Source: Dunaliella salina (lineage: Eukaryota; Chlorophyta; Chlorophyceae; Chlamydomonadales; Dunaliellaceae). From it: a stretch of DNA of 13,798 bases. Both the position numbers and the translations under genes were made by a program. Below, in pieces: positions 8,124 through 13,798 of the stretch. The stretch covers positions 186,264 to 200,061 of the forward strand of contig MU069524.1 of the NCBI GenBank assembly GCA_002284615.2, read 5' to 3'. Below the pieces are notes generated by a model that saw only the letters and a program-made list of their open reading frames with translations, searched no databases and had not been told where the DNA came from. Every line of letters starts with the position of its first letter. Within the stretch, counting starts at the first letter, position 1.

Positions 8124-8163
8124 ATTACTGTAGTGTACTATTACTGTAATACGACTGTAATAT
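8124..8163. repeat. Right subterminal repeats of the hAT-like element
   Basis: ATTACTGTAG (8124), ATTACTGTAA (8140) and ACTGTAATAT (8154) lie inside the right inverted end. The first two are reverse complements of the left-end motifs. The same motifs on both sides support a single element with defined ends. Confidence 0.6.
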
Positions 8164-8191
8164 TTTTTTGAAAAAGTAATGTCGCACCTTA

Positions 8192-8465
8192 CCTGTATAG
8201 GGAAAAGGTGCGCAAACCTCCTACTTAGTGAACACAGAACAGCAAAAGCACAGGAAAAGGCTTGCGTTTCATCTGGTGTATCATTGAACACACTTTTCGA
8301 GTCCATAAGCCAGTCTGTGGAGTCTCGACCCTTCACGAATCAGAGCAACAATAAGCATGATCCCTTTCTTCAACTCCTTTATTGGAACATAAAGGTTCCT
8401 GGAAGAGGCTAACAGTCTGCCGTTTTGACTGGAAACCTCTTTTTTACCTTCTATCCTTGTAACAG
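8192..8465. other. Unassigned flank of the hAT-like element
   Basis: A plus frame across 8225-8340 (SSGVSLNTLFESISQSVESR) looks protein-like, but no splice sites or family could be assigned. It lies outside the inverted ends, so it is not part of the element as delimited. Confidence 0.35.
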
Positions 8466-8548
8466 GGGGCTTGCCACCCAAGGCGCACAATGTTTCTCAG
8501 CAAATGCTTGCCAAAATTGCAGCACCAGGGCAGGACACGGCAGGAGCC
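8466..8548 (+). CDS. Weak candidate internal exon, gene not recognised
   Basis: A pyrimidine-rich tract ending TTGTAACAG precedes a frame coding GLPPKAHNVSQQMLAKIAAP, then GQDTAGA. It ends at a possible donor GCC|GTGAGG, and the frame stops soon after if unspliced. The peptide is Ala- and Gln-rich and reads like a natural protein, but other frames are also open and no partner exon was found. Confidence 0.25.
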
Positions 8549-9014
8549 GTGAGGAATGGATAAGTAGCAGGCGCACAACAGGCGAGCCGAGCTCGAGCAC
8601 ACAAGGTTGCGCAAGCACTTATAGGAGGTCACATGGGTCCCCTACAGGAGGTATGTGACTTATGGGTTATGGGTCGCTGCCCTGAAAGCATTTCCATGAG
8701 TAGCTGCCCTGAAAGCACTTCTTGCTGAAGACCTGGACTGTAGGACAGCAGATAATTGTCTCAAATATCCTGAACATCGGAGCGTTTTTGATCCATAAAC
8801 GTCGCACAATTTCAACCACCAGACCACAACAGACATGATTCGTTATAAAAATTTCCAATCAAAGTTTTGTGAGTTGAGCTTTTCTTTGGCCAGGTCTGGT
8901 TACAGGCCTCAGTGTTTCCCCTCAGCTGCCCTTGTAGGTGGACACAGCGATGTAACCTTACCTACCTTGCCTGAACCGAGATACATCTGGCTCTCACATA
9001 ACTTAACCATGTTA
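8549..9014. other. Unassigned stretch with a 27-bp duplication
   Basis: GCTGCCCTGAAAGCA occurs at 8676 and again at 8703, a 27-bp direct duplication with little divergence. Otherwise I see no gene, RNA or array. Confidence 0.5.
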
Positions 9015-9041
9015 GTGTACTCACTTTGAAAGTGAGTACAC
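9015..9041. repeat. Perfect 27-bp palindrome
   Basis: The arm GTGTACTCACTTT (9015-9027) is followed by one G and then its exact reverse complement AAAGTGAGTACAC (9029-9041). Thirteen perfect pairs with a one-base centre form a near-perfect dyad. It is not part of any array seen here. Confidence 0.95.
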
Positions 9042-9710
9042 CTGGCTGTACGCTTGCAGTAAGAAGGGATCCGCGCTTCTAGAGAACCCCAGGAACTGCT
9101 GCAGCAGTGAAGCATACAGTAAAGTTGTTTCACATTGCCAGGCAATAGTCAGGAACGATTCTCAGTAAGACTGGTTAGCCATCCTTAGGCACGCATGAGT
9201 GTGCTCATCAGGTGCACGTGTACAGTAGTGGTTACTGTGGGGCAGAAATTGGAGTTTAATGCGCCCAATCAGCAAAGACCAGAGCCTGACAGGCAGAATG
9301 CATGCCGTGCAGTCAAGCTACTTCACAAAGGGCCAGTTCCGTCTCTAATTGACTTCCTCAAGAGCGAGGACTGGCACTCTACAGCAGGCATGCCAAACTC
9401 AGTTTGCCCTCAAGTAGCATGCACATTATGCGATTGCACAATATGCGAGTCTTTTGCGGCATTTTAATTGACAAGTACCGCTTCAGACAAGGCATTTGAC
9501 AAAAAACATGTCACATGCAGCTTACAGCATGCAAATGGCAAACGAAAAAAAGAGAAGACTCTGAATGACAACACACCATCTAATGTGCAGCTTGCAGCAA
9601 GCAAACCGCAGAAGAAAAGAGGAGACTGCACAGGCAGGAGCACCCTGTGTGCATTCAAGCAGATCCACTGAGAATACAAATCTTGTAATCAACATTCCTA
9701 ACTTGGACCC
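9042..9710. other. Unassigned stretch, downstream side of RPC3
   Basis: No coding segment is supported; open frames at 9195-9467 plus and 9464-9679 minus show no family features. TGTAA on the minus strand at 9522-9526, about 300 bases past the RPC3 stop, would suit the poly(A) signal used by chlorophycean algae. A five-base match at that distance is weak evidence. Confidence 0.4.
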
Positions 9711-9816
9711 TAAGAAAGTTGAAAGGGGCAGCCCTCGTGTCCACGTTGATCAATGAAGCCTCAAGCACCCTGGCTGCCCTCTGCAATGCCGCTACCTCCA
9801 AGTGCTGTTTATACTC
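9711..9816 (-). pseudogene. Diverged duplicate of the RPC3 terminal-exon sequence
   Basis: On the minus strand, just past the RPC3 stop, the sequence again reads KQHLEVAALQRAARVLEASL, then INVDTRAAPFNF. It parallels EQKLKLGALQRTARVLEASL and IDMDEMIALFNS in the functional exon. The shared core CAATGAAGCCTCAAGCACCC (plus strand) sits at 9751 and 9864, 113 bp apart. The copy lacks the matching stop, and the conserved MDEMIAL helix end is altered (VDTRAAP). It lies in the 3' UTR or just beyond. It keeps an in-frame upstream CAG, so use as an alternative last exon is conceivable but unsupported. Confidence 0.75.
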
Positions 9817-9821
9817 CAAGC

Positions 9822-9983
9822 CTAGTACGAGTTGAAAAGGGCAATCATTTCGTCCATGTCAATCAATGAAGCCTCAAGCACCCTTGCTGTCCTCTGGAGC
9901 GCCCCCAGCTTCAGTTTCTGCTCATGGGTGATGTTGAATGTCAGCTGACCAACAATCTGGGCCTCCTCCACCAAGTCAAGCAG
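9822..9983 (-). CDS. RPC3: RPC3/RPC82 (RNA polymerase III subunit), terminal exon
   Basis: This exon encodes the last 53 residues of the Pol III subunit RPC3 (yeast Rpc82, human POLR3C), a nuclear protein of the RPC82-RPC34-RPC31 trimer that helps Pol III engage promoters and open DNA. The acceptor is CCTGTGCAG|CTG and the stop is TAG at 9822-9824. The reading is LLDLVEEAQIVGQLT, then THEQKLKLGALQRTARVLEA, then SLIDMDEMIALFNSY. This matches the family's ending: a charged helix with a E/Q-rich lead, LxxLxRxxxxLxASxIxxDExIxLxxSY. It joins in phase 0 to the exon at 12971-13126, where the linker NKE|LLDLVEEA continues the helical region without gaps against the family pattern as I recall it. A diverged copy of this exon lies immediately downstream. 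The family call is from memory of the motif, not a search. Confidence 0.82.
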   Translation of the reverse strand: MLDLVEEAQIVGQLTFNITHEQKLKLGALQRTARVLEASLIDMDEMIALFNSY

Positions 9984-11224
9984 CTGCACAGGAACGGATT
10001 CGGGCACACAAAGCGTCAGAAATCAAGGCAAGTCTGACTCATACATACTGTTGCATATGAACCATGAAGGCGCAGCAAAATCGCCAACAAAGCATTGTCG
10101 GGCCAATCACTGCCGGTGTGGCTGCCAAAATTCTTGTGTTTTTCCTTTCAACCTACCCTATACTGTCACCTCTGTAAAATCAGGAAGCGCGAAGCGCAAG
10201 TACTTTACTGCTTACGACCACAGCAGCGGTAGTGTATTGCGACACTGATTCTTGCAAGGTTCCAAAACAATTTCCATTCATTTTTCTGCAGGCAATCTGC
10301 CTTTGTCGGTCTGCCAAAAGGATTCAAAGCCTGTGAATTTGTGAGGTAAAATGCCTGCAAGATCCGCTTCTCTATTTCTACTTGTCCCCTCATTCCATCG
10401 CTTTGTGTGTGTTGTCCTCAGGCACGTTCTCATCCTCAATCTTTGGGTGCCTGTGTTTATTTTGGCAAGCCCCACTCATGGGGCACGAGCCCCTAGATTT
10501 GCTTGTTTCCCAAGTTCACACCTGCTGCCCTGGCCTGCCCAGGACACCCCCTTCCTTTAAACTCAGCATGCAGGCCGAGCAAAAAGTTCCATGCAGCACT
10601 GCAGTGTCAATTTTGTGGGAGAGGCCATGTGCAAAACGTTCTAAAATTCCTGCATTGGGTAGCAGAGGGTGCCAAGCAAGGCTCACCCAGCACCACCCCT
10701 GCCCTGAAATTTAACGCACAGGCAAAGCAAACCTGTTTGTTGGAAGAACTGTGTTGGGTGGCCGTGAGGTGCAGCAGGCAATGTTATCCAGAGAGTTTGG
10801 TAGCCATGAGATGCTATGCTGACGTGTCTCGAAGCCCCAGCTTGGCAACCTCACGCCCACGGAGCAGCACCTAATGTGATGGGCTAAATCAGAACGCACA
10901 TGCCCGTGCAATTGCTGAGTCCAAGGTTTAGGAGCGGCCTGACAAATGTAGTACCGTCTAATCGCACGCATGGGCCAGCACGCTGATGGCTCCTTTCATT
11001 CCGATAATTTTGATTGCGATGATTCCTGCAATTCAAGTTTGAGACACAGCGTGCTGTGCACAGCGAGAGGAGGCGAGAAGTTTGGCACGCTTTGCTGGTG
11101 CAATGAGGAGCAGGACCACTCCTTCTCCTGTGCTGAGTTGTGTGTCTTTGGTGCACAGCCTGCCTGATCCAGGTCCAGGAGAAGGTGGGCAAAAGGGGGT
11201 TAGCTTGCATGGCTCACCCTCAGC

Positions 11225-11475
11225 ATTTGCAGCACAGAGTAGCATGCATGCAGCTTAATCATGCAGAATGGAATGCATGCAGCTATTTCTGTGCATAATA
11301 CTCAGAGCTGCAGCATGCAGCAACGCGCGCAGCAATGCATGCAGTACTCCGCCCGGCAAGGCACGCAGCAATGCGTGCAGCGATGTGCGCAGCGATGTAT
11401 GCAGATGTGGATGCAGCAAAATGCGAAGCCAAGCATGCCTGCTGCAGTGCACACACAGCAATGCATGCAGGTGAG
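11225..11475. repeat. Degenerate 8-12 bp repeat, ATGCATGCAGC type
   Basis: Motifs such as GCATGCAGC, GCAATGCATGCAG, GCACGCAGCAATGCG and GCGATGTGCGCAGCGATGT recur through the block, mostly spaced 8, 12 or 16 bp. All three plus frames are open in places (for example QQCMQYSARQGTQQCVQRCA), as is the minus strand, which is typical of a low-complexity repeat and not of a gene. Confidence 0.85.
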
Positions 11476-11663
11476 CATCCACCCTTGAATGTACAACTCC
11501 TCATGCTCAAATGCCGTAATTAGTGCTGTGGCTCTTGCAACTTTAAGGAATTGTGACAAAAAGTTTCAGTCAGTGAGAGACTGGCTTGGCCAATTTTGCA
11601 GCGTCGCTGGCCTCAGGTGTCTTCTCCTTGATTGATGTAAGGAGCTCCACTCTGCTTACGTAG

Positions 11664-11703
11664 CTTTTCTTTTCTTTTCTTTTCTTTTCTTTTCTTTTCT
11701 TTT
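11664..11703. repeat. (CTTTT)8 pentanucleotide microsatellite
   Basis: Eight perfect CTTTT units are followed by imperfect CTTT and CCTTTT units and a T-rich run ending in CTACAG at 11738. The tract is all-pyrimidine on the plus strand for over 60 bp. On the plus strand the end resembles a strong splice acceptor, but the only supported gene here is on the other strand. Confidence 0.95.
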
Positions 11704-11879
11704 CTTTCCTTTTCTTCTTTTTCTACAGGTGTCCTCAAGCACCTCCTCATCCCTAGACACATCTGCTCGCTGGCCCTTGCACGCCTATACCCCCTCACCC
11801 TGGCCCTCCTTACCCCCTTCTCCCCTGGCTCTCTGCAGCAGCCTGCTCCCTGGTGTTCAAGCAAACCCCTTCGTCAGCT

Positions 11880-12690
11880 GTCTCCCCGAATTTCTCCTGC
11901 CTACTCCACAACTTTCCTCCAAGGAAAAAATGATGTATAAGGGTAGATTGCTGCCCTTCGCTCTTTGATCCTGCACCTCCTCCTTCACACACACACACCC
12001 GCCGCTGCAAGCGCATGCTGACCCTTCGTGCCTGCTCCAAGATGATGGGGAGCAGCTACACCCGGATTTTCTTGGAAGGGGGAAAAGCGGGGGCAGCTGC
12101 TCCACGCCAGGATGATGGGGAGTAGCTGCACCTGAATTTCCTTGGAGGGAGGAAAAGCAACAGCGTGCTCCTGCGTGCCTGAGCAAGCTCCTACTCCCAC
12201 CGGCTCTCCAAGTTTCTATGTAGAAATGGTGATGATCACAAGTAAATTGCCGTCCTTGCAACTTTGGTCCTGTACCACCTCCTCTACCCACACCCGCTGC
12301 TGCCTGCGGAGTAATGCAAACGCATGCAGATCCCTTGTGCCTGCTCCACACCAGGATGACGAGGAGCAGCTGCACCCAAACTTCCTTGGGGGAATGGAAA
12401 AGCACAGCGTGCTCCTTTGTGCTTGCGCAAAGTTTTTTGCCCACTGGCTCTCCAAGTTTTTTTTGTGGAAATGGTGATGATCACAAATAAATTGCCGCCC
12501 TTGCAACTTTGACCCTGTACTTCCTTCTTTTCCCCCACCCACCCACACCTGCTGCCTGCAGAGTGTTTCGCAAGCGCATGCTGACCCTTCATGCCTGCTC
12601 CAAAATGATGGGGAGCAGCTGCACCCGAGTTTCCTTGGAGGGAGGTGAAGCAGGTGTAACTGCTCCCCATCATCCCCCTGTTTACGCGCT
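11880..12690. repeat. 245-bp satellite-like tandem repeat, about 3 copies
   Basis: The anchor ATTGC(C/T)G(C/T)CCTT begins at 11947, 12246 and 12491. The unit carries CCTGTACCACCTCC, a CACACCC block, CGCATGCTGACCCTT, TGCCTGCTCCA, GATGATGGGGAGCAGCTGCA, TTCCTTGGAGGGAGG, a GCGTGCTCC block and GAAATGGTGATGATCACAA. The first unit is 299 bp because a 65-bp part (TGCTCC at 12033 and 12098) is duplicated inside it; the second is 245 bp; the third is cut by an inverted repeat. Long minus-strand frames over this block are repeat by-products. Confidence 0.88.
12606..12676. repeat. Inverted repeat at the end of the satellite block
   Basis: ATGATGGGGAGCAGCTGCACC (starting 12606) recurs in reverse complement as GGTGTAACTGCTCCCCATCAT ending near 12672. 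About 20 of 21 bases can pair around a spacer of roughly 25 bp. The inverted piece is the satellite's own core in the opposite orientation, so the array ends in a small inversion or fold-back event. Confidence 0.8.
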
Positions 12691-12970
12691 TGGCACAGCC
12701 TCTGTTGAAAAATGTTCCTCAGCAGCACCTCAGCAGCATGTGGCAGCATTGTGGGGCCCAAATGATTGCTTGATGCAAACACACAATACTTGCAAGGACT
12801 TCGAAAAAAGAGGTAAAAACGGATAGTATCTCATTGATGTAGGTCCCCAAAGGTCTTTCCCATCCTAGCACATCAGGTGGCCCTTTTGGAGGACATGTGA
12901 TAACACAAGAGGCTTCGGTTGCGATGACAGATACGATTTCCAGATTTAAGAGCTTCAAGCCGAACCCCAC

Positions 12971-13126
12971 CTCTTTGTTCTTGGCCAATTCATGCTGCAA
13001 TCGAGCCCACACGTTTCCTGCTGCTCGGTAAAGATTGGTAGAGAAGTGGTCGCTCACAGGCTCCCATTCAACATGCCATGTGTAGAAGGTGCGTGAAGCT
13101 GCACGATCTGCGGTCTTTGGAATATC
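12971..13126 (-). CDS. RPC3: RPC3/RPC82 (RNA polymerase III subunit), penultimate exon
   Basis: Exactly 52 codons in phase 0 at both ends. A textbook acceptor (CTCTCACTTTCTTGCAG, minus strand) precedes DIPKTADRAASRTFYTWHV, then EWEPVSDHFSTNLYRAAGNV and WARLQHELAKNKE. The donor is GAG|GTGGGG. The block (D/E)IPKTxDxAxSRTFYxW is the hallmark before the C terminus of RPC3 proteins: it closes the fourth winged-helix domain and is followed by long helices, here with R-N-L and HELAKNKE as helix sequence. The exon belongs to the specific Pol III heterotrimer subunit rather than to Pol I or II. The frame stays open past the donor to 12719, but that extension has no family resemblance and overlaps the intron. 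The rest of the gene (three or more winged helices) lies beyond the right edge. Confidence 0.87.
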
Positions 13127-13234
13127 CTGCAAGAAAGTGAGAGTGTGAGAATGCTCCAACATTGCAAATGAGGGCAGAAACAACTGCACACATATGCAAG
13201 TTGAAGGTCTCCCTGTTCAATGGGCGACGTGTAC

Positions 13235-13303
13235 AAGCTGCAACATCTGCAGCTTGAGAACATCATGCACATGCATGATTTTGGCAAATGAGGATGGATC
13301 CAG
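13235..13303 (-). CDS. RPC3: Possible upstream RPC3 exon
   Basis: A 69-base segment, 23 codons in phase 0, reads LDPSSFAKIMHVHDVLKLQM then LQL, between a GCTTTGCAG acceptor and a possible donor CTT|GTACAC. It sits just upstream of the RTFY exon. When joined it gives QL|DIPKT, close to the LQ(E/D)IPKT order and the AK...D.L...ML spacing I recall for the family. A further bit, KEEVIQAMK, with donor AAG|GTGGGC at 13739-13765, could be the exon before it. Both are weak: the acceptor tract is poor and similarity is only partial. Confidence 0.3.
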
Positions 13304-13738
13304 CTGCAAAGCAGCCTTGGATTGATTCTTGTTTCATCTTGAACATGAAGAACCTATGCTTTTGTCTAGAGACAGCGCATGAAAAATTTTGGTGTCTCCT
13401 GAGAATTTCCCTAGATCTTCAACCTATGATAGGACCTGACATAGATCATCACAACCATATGAAATTTTCATGCATGGTCCTTAAAAAGCGAGCCCCTTTT
13501 TCCTCCTAGTCCAGGCAGGTTAAAGTATGTTTCCAGGCGTTCCAAGAGCCACACACTGGTGAATCCCTTCTGGTTGGAAGCGCATGAATTCAACTGGAAC
13601 CAGAGCCCCTTTTTTCAAAAGCATATGATTCTGGCTGGTCCAGCTTGTGATTGGTCCGAGGAGGCATTTTGGTGGGGCCTGACAACACATTTCTGCAAAC
13701 ATTTTTGCAGGTGCACAAAGCCTTAGTGCAGTGCCCAC
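13304..13738 (-). other. Probable RPC3 intron sequence
   Basis: No convincing coding block. It contains two GGGGCTC / GAGCCCC-flanked segments (AAAGCGAGCCCCTTTTT at 13485-13500 and CAGAGCCCCTTTTTT at 13601-13615), a short duplication. If RPC3 continues to the right, this is intronic. Confidence 0.4.
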
Positions 13739-13770
13739 CTTCATGGCCTGAATGACCTCCTCTTTCTCAA

Positions 13771-13798
13771 CACACACACACACACACACACACACACA
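13771..13798. repeat. (CA)n microsatellite at right edge
   Basis: Fourteen CA units end the window, complementary in type to the (TG)n at its start. Confidence 0.95.

Larger units (their letters stand above)
7497..8191 (+). mobile_element. Small hAT-like DNA transposon, probably internally deleted
   Basis: The left end TAAGGTGCGAC (7497-7507) is the exact reverse complement of the right end GTCGCACCTTA (8181-8191). It fits the hAT terminal pattern YARNG. Inside both ends lie subterminal copies of TTACAGTAAT: 7526, 7537 and 7548 on the left at 11-bp spacing, and inverted ones at 8124 and 8140 on the right. The flanking octamers CTTATACA (7489-7496) and CCTGTATA (8192-8199) agree at 5 of 8 positions. 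All three differences are transitions, as expected of an aged 8-bp target duplication. An alternative reading is a TA-flanked element with 9-bp inverted ends (mariner/pogo type). At 695 bp it is too short for a full transposase. Confidence 0.6.
9984..12970 (-). other. RPC3 last intron, about 3 kb, repeat-filled
   Basis: Donor GAG|GTGGGG at 12970 and acceptor CCTGTGCAG at 9984 (minus strand) join two phase-0 exons, giving an intron of 2,987 bp. It contains the ATGCATGCAGC-type array, the (CTTTT)8 tract, the 245-bp repeat block and an inverted repeat. The part 10000-11220 shows no array and no gene I can support; frames there (for example 10205-10393 and 10711-10971 minus) have no family features. 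A further small exon inside cannot be excluded, though the two exons align to the family without needing one. Confidence 0.65.

Noticed and set aside
10205..10475. Minus-strand frames containing VEIEKRILQAF as a possible middle RPC3 exon
   Set aside because: The two RPC3 exons already join in phase without missing family sequence, and this piece lacks good splice sites.
11261..11488. Gln/Met/Cys-rich open frame MQNGMHAAISVHN...
   Set aside because: A low-complexity ATGCATGCAGC repeat is open in several frames at once, so this is not evidence of a protein.
11739..11968. Plus-strand segment after the pyrimidine tract and CTACAG, reading VSSSTSSSLDTSARWPL
   Set aside because: The acceptor looks excellent only because it follows the (CTTTT)n microsatellite. 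The region is inside the minus-strand RPC3 intron and the sequence grades into the satellite.
11857..12444. 195-residue minus-strand open frame
   Set aside because: It lies wholly on the 245-bp satellite and repeats itself with the same period. No start context or family.
12719..12970. Continuation of the RPC3 minus-strand frame beyond the exon (VGFGLKLLNLEIVSVIATEAS and on)
   Set aside because: The frame stays open for 84 codons, but resemblance to RPC3 stops exactly at the GAG|GTGGGG donor, and the next exon resumes the family pattern. Read-through of intron is the simpler view.

Overview
This is a piece of a eukaryotic nuclear genome. It has short protein-coding exons bounded by AG acceptors and GT donors, long repeat-filled introns, a broken non-LTR retrotransposon, a small terminal-inverted-repeat DNA element and many tandem repeats. 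There is no operon structure and no bacterial ribosome-binding site. The style (interspersed tandem repeats, (TG)n tracts, a GC-rich LINE remnant in a less GC-rich background) would suit a green alga or another plant-lineage protist, but nothing in the window fixes the taxon.

The one gene I can name is on the minus strand at the right side: the 3' end of the gene for the RNA polymerase III subunit RPC3 (RPC82/POLR3C family). One exon (12971-13126) carries the RTFYTWHV stretch that ends the last winged helix and leads into the C-terminal helices. The terminal exon (9822-9983) carries the closing helix and the stop. Both boundaries are in phase 0, so the exons join directly across an intron of about 3 kb (9984-12970) packed with repeats. 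A weaker upstream exon may lie at 13235-13303, and the rest of the gene runs off the right edge. Just past the stop lies a diverged second copy of the terminal-exon sequence (about 9711-9816), 113 bp out of register with the first.

Left part (1-4900): a chain of unrelated tandem repeats with units of about 62, 17, 93 and 55 bp, an inverted pair of dispersed-repeat copies (2208-2350 and 4390-4580), and three candidate exons of unrecognised genes (2955-3032 plus; 3323-3447 and 4211-4348 minus, the last two phase-compatible with each other). Middle (4900-6509): the 3' part of a LINE-like ORF2, broken by at least three frame changes, with a CxC...HxxxxC zinc-knuckle region, a 3' UTR and an A9 tail.

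6510-9700 is mostly unassigned sequence. It holds a 695-bp element (7497-8191) with 11-bp inverted ends, subterminal ACTGTAAT repeats, a degenerate 8-bp flanking duplication and an intact 94-residue ORF with a BED-finger-like end, best read as a small hAT-type element. It also holds a perfect 27-bp palindrome (9015-9041). The window begins in (TG)n and ends in (CA)n, so both edges are probably assembly breaks at microsatellites. I see no CRISPR array, rRNA or tRNA gene, and no clearly new multi-gene system.
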